NCBI RefSeq assembly: GCF_018332655.1
Contig: NZ_BOQL01000042.1
Location: 1 to 64,000 of the forward strand
DNA from: Actinoplanes auranticolor
GTDB taxonomy: Bacteria > Actinomycetota > Actinomycetes > Mycobacteriales > Micromonosporaceae
Direction of reading: 5' to 3'
Length of the DNA: 64,000 bases
The translations under genes and the position numbers were made by a program. Of the stretch, positions 33,304 through 41,824 are shown piece after piece (position 1 is the stretch's first letter; each line of letters begins with the position of its first letter). Under the pieces are notes generated by a model. That model saw only the letters and a program-made list of their open reading frames with translations. It had not been told where the DNA came from and made no database searches.

Positions 33304-34251
33304 CTAGGCAGCAGAGCGGAAGGCGTGGCGGTAGGCGTGCGGGCTGGTGCCGACGATGCGCTTGAAGCGTTCCCGGAAGGCGGTCGGTGAGCCGAAACCG
33401 ACCCGCGCGCCGATCCGGTCCACACCCTCGGCGGTGGTCTCCAGCAGGTGCTGGGCCTGCCGCACCCGGGCCCGGTGCAGCCACTGCAGCGGCGTCGTCC
33501 CGGTCTGCTCACGGAAGCGGCGGTTGAGCGTACGCGTGCTCATGCCGGCCTGCGTCGCGATCTCGGCCATGGTCAGGTCACGTCCGGCGTTCTCGTCGAG
33601 CCAGCGCAGCAGCGGTTCCATCGTGGAACCCCGCGGTGTCGGCGGCCGCTCCGGCACGATGAACTGCGCCTGCCCGCCGTCGCGTTCCAGCGGCATGACC
33701 GAGAGCCGGGCCGCGTCGGCAGCCACCGCGGAGCCGTAGTCCCGCCGGATGAGATGCAGGCAGAGGTCGAGCCCCGCGGCCGCTCCGGCCGAGGTCAGCA
33801 GCTGCCCCTCGTCCACGTAGAGCACGTCCGGATCGACGTCGACCAGCGGATGACGCTCGGCGAGCTGGGCGGCGGCCAGCCAGTGGGTGGTCGCCCGCCG
33901 GCCGTCCAGCAACCCGGTCGCGGCCAGGACGAAGGCGCCGGCGCAGATGGAGGCGATCCGGGCGCCGCGGCCCGCGGCCTGCCGCAGCCGCGCCAGAACC
34001 TCATCGGGTACGTCCGCGGCCAGCTCGACCAGCCCCGGCAGGATGATCGTGTCCGCGGTGTCCAGCGCCTCCAGCCCCCACGGCGCACGCAGCACGAAGG
34101 CCCCGGCATCGACCTCCGGGGTGGCGGCACAGACACGCACCTCGTAGGCGGGCTCTCCCCCGGGCAGCCGGGTGCGGGCAAAGACCTCCAGCGGCGTCGA
34201 CAGGTCGAAAGCGACGACGCCGTCGAGGGCGAGCACGGCGACGGTGTGCAT
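33304..34251 (-). CDS. GlxA-type AraC regulator with DJ-1/PfpI domain
   Basis: A 315-residue transcription regulator. The N-terminal DJ-1/PfpI domain (1-190) has the nucleophile-elbow cysteine in SICAGAFVLAATGLL. The C-terminal AraC helix-turn-helix pair (about 215-310) includes RDLTMAEIATQAGMSTRTL and RIGARVGFGSPTAFRERF. Family members control catabolic or stress genes through a small-molecule signal. It is divergent from the DUF2269-like membrane gene 95 bases away; a link to the RibD-like gene behind it is also possible. Confidence 0.92.
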   Translation of the reverse strand: MHTVAVLALDGVVAFDLSTPLEVFARTRLPGGEPAYEVRVCAATPEVDAGAFVLRAPWGLEALDTADTIILPGLVELAADVPDEVLARLRQAAGRGARIASICAGAFVLAATGLLDGRRATTHWLAAAQLAERHPLVDVDPDVLYVDEGQLLTSAGAAAGLDLCLHLIRRDYGSAVAADAARLSVMPLERDGGQAQFIVPERPPTPRGSTMEPLLRWLDENAGRDLTMAEIATQAGMSTRTLNRRFREQTGTTPLQWLHRARVRQAQHLLETTAEGVDRIGARVGFGSPTAFRERFKRIVGTSPHAYRHAFRSAA

Positions 34252-34346
34252 GCCGGGGAGCCTAGCTCAGCGCTGGCGAGAATCCGTTGGCATGTGGCGT
34301 TCCAGCCACTGTCCGCGGGCTGCCGGCCTGCATAGCGTGATCGACC

Positions 34347-34889
34347 GTGACAAAACTGCTTCTCTCGATCCACGTCCTGGTCGCGATCGTCGCCATCGGG
34401 CCGGTGACGGTGGCGGCCAGCATGTTCCCGGCGGCGACCCGGCGCGCCCTGGCCGAGCCGGCGGACCCGCGCAACCTGGCCGTCCTGCACAACCTGCACC
34501 GGATCTGCCGGGTCTACGCGACGCTGGGCGTGCTGGTGCCCGTCTTCGGCCTGGCCACGGCCAGCAGCCTGGGCGTGCTGGGTGACGCCTGGCTGATCAT
34601 CTCGATCATCCTGACCGTCGCCGCGGCTGCGGTGCTGGTCTTCCTCGTCCTGCCGGGCCAGGCCACCGCCCTGCGGTCGGTGCCCGTCCCGGCTCGGGTC
34701 TTCGCGGACGAGGCAGCCGGGCAGTCACCCGGCGCGGCGGCCGGCGAGGAGGCCGAGCACTCACCCGGCGCGGCGGCCGACGGGCGGGTCGCGGCGCGGC
34801 TGGGCATGGTCACCGGCGTTTTCAACCTGCTGTGGGCGGTGGTCGTGGTGCTGATGATCGTCCGGCCCGGCTCCACGACGGGGGCCTGA
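34347..34889 (+). CDS. DUF2269-like membrane protein
   Basis: A 180-residue protein with a GTG start and four hydrophobic segments: about residues 5-28, 53-72, 79-105 and a last one near 155-175. The N-terminal LLLSIHVLVAIVAIGP with a conserved histidine resembles DUF2269 predicted integral membrane proteins. A 45-residue cytosolic insert with an imperfect repeat (GQSPGAAAGEEAEHSPGAAA) lies before the last helix. It lies two bases upstream of another small membrane-protein gene, likely in one operon. Confidence 0.7.
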   Translation: MTKLLLSIHVLVAIVAIGPVTVAASMFPAATRRALAEPADPRNLAVLHNLHRICRVYATLGVLVPVFGLATASSLGVLGDAWLIISIILTVAAAAVLVFLVLPGQATALRSVPVPARVFADEAAGQSPGAAAGEEAEHSPGAAADGRVAARLGMVTGVFNLLWAVVVVLMIVRPGSTTGA

Positions 34890-34891
34890 CC

Positions 34892-35188
34892 GTGGCCTAC
34901 CGACTCCTGCGGATCGCCGCCCTGGTCGAGCTGGCCAGCCTCGTCCTGCTGCTGACCAACCTGGTGACCGTGCACTGGGCGCCCGTCGCCTCGCTGCTCG
35001 GACCGGTGCACGGATCCGCCTACCTGTTCGTGATCGGGGCGACCGTCCAGGTGACCGGGGACCTGCGCACCCGCCTCCTCGCCGCCGTCCCCGGTATCGG
35101 CGGTCTGCTCGTCCTGCGCCGGTTGCGGCACCTTCCGGGGCCGGGCGGCGAGGGTGGAGATGTATCGATGAGCGCCACGGGTCGTTGA
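34892..35188 (+). CDS. DUF3817-like small membrane protein
   Basis: A 98-residue protein with a GTG start two bases after the preceding stop. Its first helix (LRIAALVELASLVLLLTN) and the GPVHGSAYLFVI segment match the DUF3817 pattern, including the conserved GP-x-HG. About two to three helices are predicted. Function unknown; it probably works with the co-transcribed DUF2269-like protein. Confidence 0.68.
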   Translation: MAYRLLRIAALVELASLVLLLTNLVTVHWAPVASLLGPVHGSAYLFVIGATVQVTGDLRTRLLAAVPGIGGLLVLRRLRHLPGPGGEGGDVSMSATGR

Positions 35189-35245
35189 ACCTCTCGGCGG
35201 CCGGTACCTCGCCGGCGCCGAGAGTCCGCTCGACAGGAGCCCGCC

Positions 35246-36448
35246 ATGGCCAAGCAACGACCGGTCCCGCCCGGTGGCAGGAAGCCGGCGAATCCCCGGG
35301 ACCACCAGGCCACCCCGGCCCGCCCACCGATCGCCGCCACACCGCCCGGGCCACGGCGGCCACCTGCGGGCGACCCGTCCGACCCGCGCCCGATCGCTGC
35401 GCCGTTCATGCAGCATCCGGCCCCGGACGCCCGGACCGAGGTTGATCACCCGGATCAGGCCCACCACGGTCCCGCGGCCGGCCATCCGGAAGCCGGCCAC
35501 CCGTCCGCCGAGGCCGGGCTTCCGGAAGCCGAGCAGCACGCGAGCGGGCTCCCGCATCCGCAGCCCGGACAGCACGAAACCGGGCTCCCCCACCCGGCCG
35601 CCGAACCGCACGGCAGCGGGCTGCCGCAGCCGGTGGCCCGCGCTGCCGAGGCGGGGACGGACTCGCTGGCGGCCGGCGGCAACCGGCCCGTGCGGCAATC
35701 CGGCCGCCCGATGCCCAGCCCTCGTCGCACCCCGCCGACAGAGAACCCTGCCGAGACGGCCCATCCCTACCCTCCGGCTGCTCCGGCGGCCGAGCAGGCC
35801 ACTCCACCCGGTCCCACCGCCCAGCACGAGCCCGGCGCCGGCAGGCCGCCCGCCGATCCCGCCGGACCCGGCGGACCCGAGATGGGCGGGGCGCCCGCCG
35901 AACAGCGCAGGTCGGAGCCGCACAACGTCTCGCCCGCGGCCGGGCGTCCCGGCACGGCCAATGCCCTGCCCGTGCACTCCGGCCCGGGACCGGCCGGCAA
36001 TCAGCGTTCCTTCCTCCCGGCCACCGGCCGCCGCCCCGAGACCGTCGGGGTCGCCAAGGTGCCACCACCCCGCCCGCTGCTGCCCGGCCTGCAGCTGCAG
36101 CCCATGGTGCACGTCGACGACATGGCCGCGGCCGTCGCGTTCTACGAGCAGCTCGGTGGGGAGGTCAACCACGGCGAGCGGGACGGTGAGTGGGTGCTGA
36201 TGCAGGTCGGTACCGCCCAGATCGGCCTGGTCACCCGGCCGCCGGACGCCTCGCGCGGGGAGAGCACCGTGGAGCTCAACTTCACCGCCACGATGCCGCT
36301 CGACCGGCTCGAGCGCCTGTTGCGCTCGCGGGGTGTGACCGTCGTCGAGGTCGCCGTCGACCGGGATCTCGGGGCGCGGCTGCACGTGGAGACGCCCGAC
36401 GGGATGCCGATCAAGATCCATCAGGTGGAGCCGGAGCTCATGGTCTGA
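35246..36448 (+). CDS. VOC/glyoxalase-domain protein with long disordered Pro-rich N-terminus
   Basis: A 400-residue protein with an AGGAG ribosome site before the ATG. Residues 1 to about 270 are low-complexity Pro/Gly/His/Ala with imperfect GLPxP repeats and no predicted fold. Residues 277-398 form one VOC (glyoxalase/bleomycin-resistance) domain: QPMVHVDDMAAAVAFYEQLG, then HVETPDGMPIKIHQ. VOC domains usually bind metal and act on small molecules or sequester drugs. The disordered region is unusually long for the family. Coding potential of the N-terminal part looks real, since third positions are GC-rich throughout the frame. Confidence 0.82.
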   Translation: MAKQRPVPPGGRKPANPRDHQATPARPPIAATPPGPRRPPAGDPSDPRPIAAPFMQHPAPDARTEVDHPDQAHHGPAAGHPEAGHPSAEAGLPEAEQHASGLPHPQPGQHETGLPHPAAEPHGSGLPQPVARAAEAGTDSLAAGGNRPVRQSGRPMPSPRRTPPTENPAETAHPYPPAAPAAEQATPPGPTAQHEPGAGRPPADPAGPGGPEMGGAPAEQRRSEPHNVSPAAGRPGTANALPVHSGPGPAGNQRSFLPATGRRPETVGVAKVPPPRPLLPGLQLQPMVHVDDMAAAVAFYEQLGGEVNHGERDGEWVLMQVGTAQIGLVTRPPDASRGESTVELNFTATMPLDRLERLLRSRGVTVVEVAVDRDLGARLHVETPDGMPIKIHQVEPELMV

Positions 36449-36534
36449 CGGCGGGGCCGGCATGGCGTGCGACACGTCCGGGATGACGCCGGCGCCGTCG
36501 AGCATTCTCTCCGGTGGAGAGACGGAGGATCGTC

Positions 36535-37161
36535 ATGAGGATCGGCATCATCGGCGCCGGGCACATCGGTGGCAATCTGGCGCAGCTTCTCGTCCGGCAC
36601 GGCCACCAGGTCGTGATCGCCAACTCGCGTGGGCCGCGGACCCTCGGTGAGGTGGCCGCACGGACCGGCGCCACGCCGGTGGACGTCACCGACGCTCCCC
36701 GCGATGCCGAGGTCGTGATCGTCGCGGTCCCGCTGAAGGCCGTCGCCGAGCTGCCCGAGGGGCTGCTCGACAGCGCCGCCCCGGGCGTCGTCGTGATCGA
36801 CACGAACAACTACTACCCGCAGCGTGACGGGCAGATCCGGCCCATCGACGACGGCATGGTCTCCTCGCGCTGGGTCGGCGAGCAGCTGGGTCACCCGGTC
36901 GTGAAGGTCTTCAACACCATCGCCGCGCGGCAGCTGCTGGACCGGCCCACGCCGCCGGGCACCGAGGGCCGGCGGGCGCTTCCGGTGGCCGGTGACGACC
37001 GGCGCGCCAAGACGGTCGTGCTCGGCCTGGTCGATGAGCTCGGCTTCGACGCCGTGGACATCGGCGGCCTCGACGAGTCGTGGCGGCAGCAGCCCGGCAC
37101 CCCGGCCTACGGTCCCGACGTGGATGCCGCCAAGCTGGTCGAACTGCTCGACGCGGCCTGA
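36535..37161 (+). CDS. NADP-dependent F420 reductase-like oxidoreductase
   Basis: A 208-residue Rossmann protein. The ATG at 36535 has GGAGG upstream and starts the first strand RIGIIGAGHIGGNLA. The ANSRG segment after the second strand, with its arginine, indicates NADPH. The VIDTNNYY and VVKVFNTI segments are typical of the NADPH-dependent F420 reductase/NADP oxidoreductase coenzyme F420-dependent family. F420 use is plausible in an actinobacterium but unproven. Its 3' end overlaps the convergent HxlR gene by 55 bases. Confidence 0.85.
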   Translation: MRIGIIGAGHIGGNLAQLLVRHGHQVVIANSRGPRTLGEVAARTGATPVDVTDAPRDAEVVIVAVPLKAVAELPEGLLDSAAPGVVVIDTNNYYPQRDGQIRPIDDGMVSSRWVGEQLGHPVVKVFNTIAARQLLDRPTPPGTEGRRALPVAGDDRRAKTVVLGLVDELGFDAVDIGGLDESWRQQPGTPAYGPDVDAAKLVELLDAA

Positions 37162-37478
37162 GCTGCGGCCCAGCCGCAGATCGCGGCCAGCGGCTCCTCC
37201 AGGGTGTGGCCCAGCGGGGTGAGGGCGTACTCGACGTGCTGCGGCGGCTCCTGCTTCAGGACCCGCCGCTCCACCAGGCCGTCCGCGGCCATCGCCCGCA
37301 GCGTCTCGGTGAGCACCTTCTGGGTGATCCCCGGCAGCCTGCGCCGCAGCGCTGCCGGGCGTTGCGGGCCGGCCAGCAACGCGTAGATCAGCAGCACCCG
37401 CCATTTCGCCGCGAGGCGTTCGAGTGCCTGCCGCGTCGCGCAGCTCTCCTCGAGCACGTCCGGGATCACCAGCGTCAT
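37107..37478 (-). CDS. HxlR-family transcription regulator
   Basis: A 123-residue winged-helix regulator with the HxlR core (RLAAKWRVLLIYALLAGPQR, LPGITQKVLTETLRAM and HVEYALTPLGHTL) and one cysteine at residue 13. It is divergent from the alpha/beta hydrolase gene, with a perfect inverted repeat in the shared promoter, and converges on the F420 reductase-like gene with a 55-base overlap. Either neighbour could be its target. Confidence 0.9.
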   Translation of the reverse strand: MTLVIPDVLEESCATRQALERLAAKWRVLLIYALLAGPQRPAALRRRLPGITQKVLTETLRAMAADGLVERRVLKQEPPQHVEYALTPLGHTLEEPLAAICGWAAAQAASSSSTSLAASTSGP

Positions 37479-37501
37479 CGTCCGTACCCCCGAGCCGGAT
37501 G

Positions 37502-37517
37502 GGCACTATGAAGTGCC
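37502..37517. promoter_or_regulatory. Inverted repeat, candidate HxlR operator
   Basis: GGCACT-ATGA-AGTGCC, a perfect 6-base inverted repeat with a 4-base spacer. It lies 23 bases upstream of the HxlR start and 38 bases upstream of the hydrolase start, suitable for controlling both. Confidence 0.5.
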
Positions 37518-37555
37518 TTCTGGGCAGCCGTCCGGGCCGAGCCTAGCGTCGGGGC

Positions 37556-38458
37556 GTGGACGACATCCGTACCGAAGAGATCACCTTCACCAGCGACGGC
37601 CTCACGCTGCGCGGCACCTTGCGCGTGCCCGCCGGCGCGGACGGCGGCGCCGTCGCGCTGACCGGGCCGTTCACCGGTGTGCGGGAGCAGGTCACCGGTC
37701 TCTACGCCGACCGGCTGGCGCGTGCGGGCTTCGTCACGCTGGCCTTCGACCACCGCGGCTTCGGGGCCAGCGAGGGCCGTCGCGGTCACGAGGACACCCA
37801 GGGCAAGCTGGCCGACCTGCGGTCGGCGGTGAGCCTGCTGCGGAAACGGTCCGAAGTGGACCCCGAGCGGGTCGGCCTGGTCGGGATCTGCCTGGGCGGC
37901 GGGTACGCGGTCAGCGCGGCCGCCACCGACCCCCGGGTACGCGCCGTGGCCGGAATCGCCGGCGCCTACAACAGCCCGGCCTGGTTCGCCCGCGACCCGG
38001 CGGCCTACCGCGCCGGCCTCCGCGGCTTCATCGACTCCTACGACGACTACCTGCCGGCCGTGGCGCCGGACGACGGCGAGGCCGCGATGGCCGGCGCGGA
38101 GCCCTTCGCCTACTACGGCACCGCCCGTTCCACCGCCGCCACCTGGGAGAACAGGGTGACCCGGGGGTCGCTGCACGCGTTGCTGACCTTCGACGCGCTG
38201 GGCCGGGCGGCGTTGCTGGCCGAGACGCCGCTGCTGATCGTGCACGGTCGCCGGGACGACTACTGCAGCCCGGAACTGGCCACCCGGATGTACGAGGAGA
38301 CGCCCGGGGACAAGGAGATCGTCTGGCTGGACGCCGACCGGCACGTCGACCTGTACGACCGGGAGCCGCACGTCAGCCGGGCGGTGACGGCGACGGCGGA
38401 CTTCCTGCGCCGTACCCTGCGCGGTGCTGCCGTGACGGCACGGCCAGCCGCAGGATGA
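37556..38458 (+). CDS. Alpha/beta hydrolase, dienelactone-hydrolase-like
   Basis: A 300-residue cytosolic hydrolase with a GTG start. The nucleophile elbow is GICLGGG, a cysteine as in dienelactone hydrolases rather than serine. A DHRGFGAS strand and a late HGRRDDYCSP aspartate loop are present, with the acid/base histidine probably in DADRHVDLYD. It resembles YcjY-type stress-associated hydrolases. It is divergently placed from the HxlR gene and may be under its control. Its 3' end overlaps the convergent VanZ-like gene by 86 bases. Confidence 0.87.
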   Translation: MDDIRTEEITFTSDGLTLRGTLRVPAGADGGAVALTGPFTGVREQVTGLYADRLARAGFVTLAFDHRGFGASEGRRGHEDTQGKLADLRSAVSLLRKRSEVDPERVGLVGICLGGGYAVSAAATDPRVRAVAGIAGAYNSPAWFARDPAAYRAGLRGFIDSYDDYLPAVAPDDGEAAMAGAEPFAYYGTARSTAATWENRVTRGSLHALLTFDALGRAALLAETPLLIVHGRRDDYCSPELATRMYEETPGDKEIVWLDADRHVDLYDREPHVSRAVTATADFLRRTLRGAAVTARPAAG

Positions 38459-38834
38459 GCAGGCCGAGCAGCGCACCGGCGGTGTTGGCGATCAGATCGT
38501 TGACGTCGACCGTGCGGCGGCTGCCCAGCGTCATCCCGAGCATGAACTGGGTCACCTCGATGGCCGAGCTGGCCGCGGCCGCGTGCCCGGCGAGCCGGCC
38601 GATGGCGTCCAGCGACGGCCGGAGCAGCGGCAGCAGGATGCCCAGCGGGATGAACATGATGACGTTGAGCACGAAGCTCGGGGCGTCCACGTCCCCGGGG
38701 ATCCAGTGGAACACCGTCCACCATGGCTCCCCGGCCCAGTAGGCCGCGGACCGTACCCGGATCGGGAAGACGGTGATGGCGACGACGCTCACGGCGTACA
38801 GGAAAAGGAATGTGACCGTCAGCCGCCGCACCAT
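38373..38834 (-). CDS. VanZ-family membrane protein
   Basis: A 153-residue protein with four predicted helices: residues 5-24, 55-75, 80-105 and 115-138. The VanZ pattern is visible in FVLNVIMFIPLGILLPLL, SSAIEVTQF and DVNDLIANTAGALLG. VanZ-like proteins are common; a few confer slight teicoplanin resistance but most are uncharacterised. The C-terminal 20 residues are Ser/Pro-rich. It lies six bases downstream of the SDR gene. Confidence 0.88.
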   Translation of the reverse strand: MVRRLTVTFLFLYAVSVVAITVFPIRVRSAAYWAGEPWWTVFHWIPGDVDAPSFVLNVIMFIPLGILLPLLRPSLDAIGRLAGHAAAASSAIEVTQFMLGMTLGSRRTVDVNDLIANTAGALLGLLILRLAVPSRQHRAGYGAGSPPSPSPPG

Positions 38835-38840
38835 GATCTG

Positions 38841-39692
38841 TCAACGGTAGGCGACCCCGGAGAGTGCGGTCGAGCGGCTCAGCTCCGCCCACTTGTCGAG
38901 ATCCGCCCGGACCGCGTCGAGGTGCGCGCCGATGTGGTCGACGGCGTCCGCGCCGAGGGCCAGGCGCAGGGGCGGGTCGTCGCTGCGCAGCACCGTGACG
39001 ACGGCCCGGGCGGCCTTGGCGGGGTCACCGGGCTGTTTGCCGTCCATCTGCTCGACGGCCGCGCGGGTCGGCCCGGTCGACTCCCGGTACGCGTCGATCG
39101 GGGCCGAGCGGTGCATCCGGGCCCCGCCGAATTCGGTACGGAAGGCACCCGGCTCGACGATCAGCGTCGTGATGCCCAGCGGCCGCACCTCGGCGGCGAG
39201 CGCCTCGGACAGTCCTTCCAGCGCGAACTTCGCGGCGCAGTAAGCACCGAAGCCGGGCATGCTGACCTGCCCGCCCATCGAGCTCATCTGCACGATCGCG
39301 CCGCTGCCCCGGGCCCGCAGGTGCGGCAGCACGGCCTTGGTCACCTCGACGGCCCCGAAGAACATGACCTCCATCAGCGCGCGCAGGTCGGCCATCGTGA
39401 GCTCCTCGACCGCGCCGACGGACCCGTGCCCGGCGTTGTTGACCACCACGTCGATGCGCCCGAACGTGTCCAGGGCGGTGGCGACCGCCGCCGCGACGGA
39501 CGCCGGATCGGTGACGTCGAGGGCCGTGGGTGCGATCCGGCCCCCGCCGGCCGCGACCAGATCCGCGAGTTGTTCCGGGCGGCGGGCGGTCGCGAGCACC
39601 CGGTCACCGGCCGCGTGGGCCGCCAGCACCAGTTCCCGGCCGAAGCCCGCCGAGCAGCCGGTGATGACCCATACCTTGTCTGTCTCGACCAT
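38841..39692 (-). CDS. Short-chain dehydrogenase/reductase
   Basis: A 283-residue classical SDR. It has TGCSAGFG (cofactor loop, residues 12-19), NNAGHG and catalytic YCAAKFALEGLSEAL. It is closely similar in layout to the SDR at 25839-26645, with the same GLSE[AS]LA region and C-terminal style, so the two are paralogous types. It is divergent from a LysR regulator 72 bases away, its likely controller. Substrate unknown. Confidence 0.92.
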   Translation of the reverse strand: MVETDKVWVITGCSAGFGRELVLAAHAAGDRVLATARRPEQLADLVAAGGGRIAPTALDVTDPASVAAAVATALDTFGRIDVVVNNAGHGSVGAVEELTMADLRALMEVMFFGAVEVTKAVLPHLRARGSGAIVQMSSMGGQVSMPGFGAYCAAKFALEGLSEALAAEVRPLGITTLIVEPGAFRTEFGGARMHRSAPIDAYRESTGPTRAAVEQMDGKQPGDPAKAARAVVTVLRSDDPPLRLALGADAVDHIGAHLDAVRADLDKWAELSRSTALSGVAYR

Positions 39693-39751
39693 GGCTCCCA
39701 GCCTGCCGGTCCGGCGGACGACGCGGCCAACATCGACTTCCTGACGTCACT

Positions 39752-39766
39752 ACAGTCGGAGACTGT
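39752..39766. promoter_or_regulatory. Inverted repeat over lysR start codon
   Basis: ACAGTC-GGA-GACTGT, a perfect 6-base inverted repeat with a 3-base loop. It includes the GGAG ribosome site and reaches into the GTG start at 39765. It could be an autoregulatory operator, or an RNA hairpin exposing or hiding the start. Confidence 0.45.
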
Positions 39767-40670
39767 GACCACCCCCGAGCTGCGGCAGCTGGGCTACTTC
39801 GTCGCGGTCGCCGAGCGGTTGAGCTTCACCCGGGCGGCGGCCGACCTGCACATCGCGCAGCAGTCGCTGTCCGCCCAGATCACCGTGCTGGAACGCATCC
39901 TCGGCGCCCGGTTGTTCGACCGCGACAGCCGCGGGACCCGGCTCACCGAGGTCGGCCGGCTGTTCCTGCCGGAGGCCTGCGCCGTGCTGGCCCGGGCGGA
40001 GGAAGCGGTGGCGACGGTCGGCCGGGCGGCCCGGGGTGAGATCGGCCGGCTCAGCGTGGCGTTCCTGTCGTCGGTGGCGAACTACATGCTGCCGCCGGTC
40101 GTGCGGGCGTTCCGCGCGCAGTATCCGGACGTCGAGCTGGTCACCGCCGACATCGGCATCGCCGAGCTGGTCGCCGGTCTGCGCGACGGGCGCTTCGACG
40201 CCGCCTTCACCCGGCCACCGCTGGTCGACGACCTGGTCACCCGCACACTGACCGTCGAGCCGGTCTGTGCCGTGCTGCCGGCCGGGCACCGCCTGGCCGG
40301 CCGGAGCGAGGTGGAGCTGGCCGAGCTGGCCGGCGATCCGTGGGTGCTGACGCCGCGCGAGTCGTGGCCGCCGTGGCACGCCGAGTACGACCGGGACTTC
40401 GCGATCGCCGGATTCACGCCCCGGGTGGTGCAGCGGTCGGCCACCGTGCCGAGCCTGCTGGGGCTGGTCGCGGCCGGCGTCGGGGTGACGCGGCTGGCCC
40501 GGTCCGCCCGCACGCTGCGCGACAGCGGGGTGGTCTTCGTCCCGCTGGTCGCCGAGCGGGCCGCCACTGTCGCCGCCTGGCATCCGCGGGCGGAACGGCC
40601 GGTGCTGACCCACCTGCTGGAGGTGGTCACCGACCTGGCCGCTTCGACGGACCTCACCCGGGCCGGATGA
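39765..40670 (+). CDS. LysR-family transcription regulator
   Basis: A 301-residue regulator. The GTG start gives the standard LysR N-terminus (TPELRQLGYFVAVAERLSFT), followed by the winged helix-turn-helix (HIAQQSLSAQI, LEILGARLFDR-like) and the linker helix. The effector-binding domain spans about 90-295 (GRLSVAFLSS, GFTPRVVQ). It is divergent from an SDR gene, which is its probable target. A perfect inverted repeat overlaps its start codon. Confidence 0.94.
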   Translation: MTTPELRQLGYFVAVAERLSFTRAAADLHIAQQSLSAQITVLERILGARLFDRDSRGTRLTEVGRLFLPEACAVLARAEEAVATVGRAARGEIGRLSVAFLSSVANYMLPPVVRAFRAQYPDVELVTADIGIAELVAGLRDGRFDAAFTRPPLVDDLVTRTLTVEPVCAVLPAGHRLAGRSEVELAELAGDPWVLTPRESWPPWHAEYDRDFAIAGFTPRVVQRSATVPSLLGLVAAGVGVTRLARSARTLRDSGVVFVPLVAERAATVAAWHPRAERPVLTHLLEVVTDLAASTDLTRAG

Positions 40671-40728
40671 GGTCGCGGGCAGGCCGGGAAATCGGCGCGC
40701 CGAATTCCCTCGATCGGGTGACGGTGGA

Positions 40729-41085
40729 TCAGCTGGGGCGCAGGCCCACCGAGGTCCGCGGGGAGGGCGGCTCGGCGCAGCCCAGCAGGCCGACCAGTCC
40801 GGAGATCCACAGCTGGCGGTAGACCGTCGGGCTCGGGTGGCTCACCACGAGCTTGACGCCGCTGGCGGCGGCCGTGTGGAAGCAGGCCACGAGGATGCCG
40901 ATGCCGATGCTGTCGATCAGCATCACCCGTTGGAGGTCGAGATCGATCTTCCCGGGCGTGGAAGTGGTGAGCACGTCGTTGACCGCATCACGCATCACGT
41001 GCGCGTTGTCGAGATCGATCTCGCCGCTCGGCGCGATCTCGACGGTGCCATCGGCCAACTGACGAGTGGTGATCGGCAGATACAC
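40729..41085 (-). CDS. STAS-domain anti-sigma factor antagonist
   Basis: A 118-residue single STAS domain. The SpoIIAA-like order is clear: strand VEIAPSGEIDLDNAHVMRDA, strand IDLDLQRVMLIDSIGIGILV with the phosphorylatable serine in DSIGI, and a final helix. It would bind an anti-sigma kinase and release a sigma factor, with dephosphorylation acting as the switch. No kinase or sigma-B-type factor is adjacent, so its partner is elsewhere. Confidence 0.9.
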   Translation of the reverse strand: MYLPITTRQLADGTVEIAPSGEIDLDNAHVMRDAVNDVLTTSTPGKIDLDLQRVMLIDSIGIGILVACFHTAAASGVKLVVSHPSPTVYRQLWISGLVGLLGCAEPPSPRTSVGLRPS

Positions 41086-41455
41086 AGCTGCCCTCTTCCT
41101 GGGCGTCGTGCGGACGACGCCACCTCCGCGCGGGGGTCTCTGCGCTGACCAGCTGCGCAGCTCGGCGCCTCACCCAGGCGCCCACCGGATACCGCGTCCA
41201 ACAACAGTCCGCTGGTCTGCAAGTTACGCCAGGTAGGCGCGGAACGCCAGAGTAGTTCATATGGCCAGAATGTGCTGGATCGGTCACCGGCGGACCCGCG
41301 CGTCGACGGCCCCGGGCCGAACCGGACCCGCGGCAGAGCGCGGAACGTCAGCTGAGGCCCGAACGACCGCCTTGCGCGACATGATCCAAGTCGGACCCGG
41401 GGTCATCGGCCGGCCGGGTTTCCGCCTCGGCGTGACGCTTGTCGCGCCCCCGCCG
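41086..41455. other. Intergenic region
   Basis: About 370 bases upstream of the STAS gene. It presumably holds that gene's promoter. Plus-strand frames crossing it have no recognisable product and conflict with the better-supported minus-strand gene that ends at 41456. I see no repeats or hairpins of note. Confidence 0.45.
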
Positions 41456-41824
41456 CTATTCGCCGGGATCGTGGCGGCGGCGATGGCGTGGCAGCTGCTC
41501 TATCCGGGGTGCGCCGGCGGTCTCGCCGAGCAGGTTTCCCCGGGACGGCACCCAGTCCCGCCAGGGGCCGAGCCGTGGTGGCACCGAGGCAGCCACCCCG
41601 TCACCGGAGCCCTGCAGAGCGTGGAGATACTCCAGCACCCGGGCTGCGGAGAGACAGCCCTCCAGCGCCATGTTCAGCATCACGCGGGTGTCCTCGTCGA
41701 ACGCGCGGTCCCGGCCGCGCAGCAGAGCGGCCAGCCCCGCCAGCAGCTGGACGACCTCACTCGCGTCCCGCTCGGCATCCGGCAGGCTGCTCACTGAACA
41801 TCCCAGCGATCGATCATCTGTCAC
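41456..41824 (-). CDS. Hypothetical small protein
   Basis: A predicted 122-residue protein. The GTG at 41824 is preceded by GAGGGGAA. Residues 15-70 form a helical, charged region (SEVVQLLAGLAALLRGRDR, LNMALEGCLSAARVLEYL); the C-terminal 50 residues are polar and basic. I recognise no family. The STAS gene lies downstream on the same strand, but 370 bases away, so they need not be linked. Confidence 0.5.
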   Translation of the reverse strand: MTDDRSLGCSVSSLPDAERDASEVVQLLAGLAALLRGRDRAFDEDTRVMLNMALEGCLSAARVLEYLHALQGSGDGVAASVPPRLGPWRDWVPSRGNLLGETAGAPRIEQLPRHRRRHDPGE

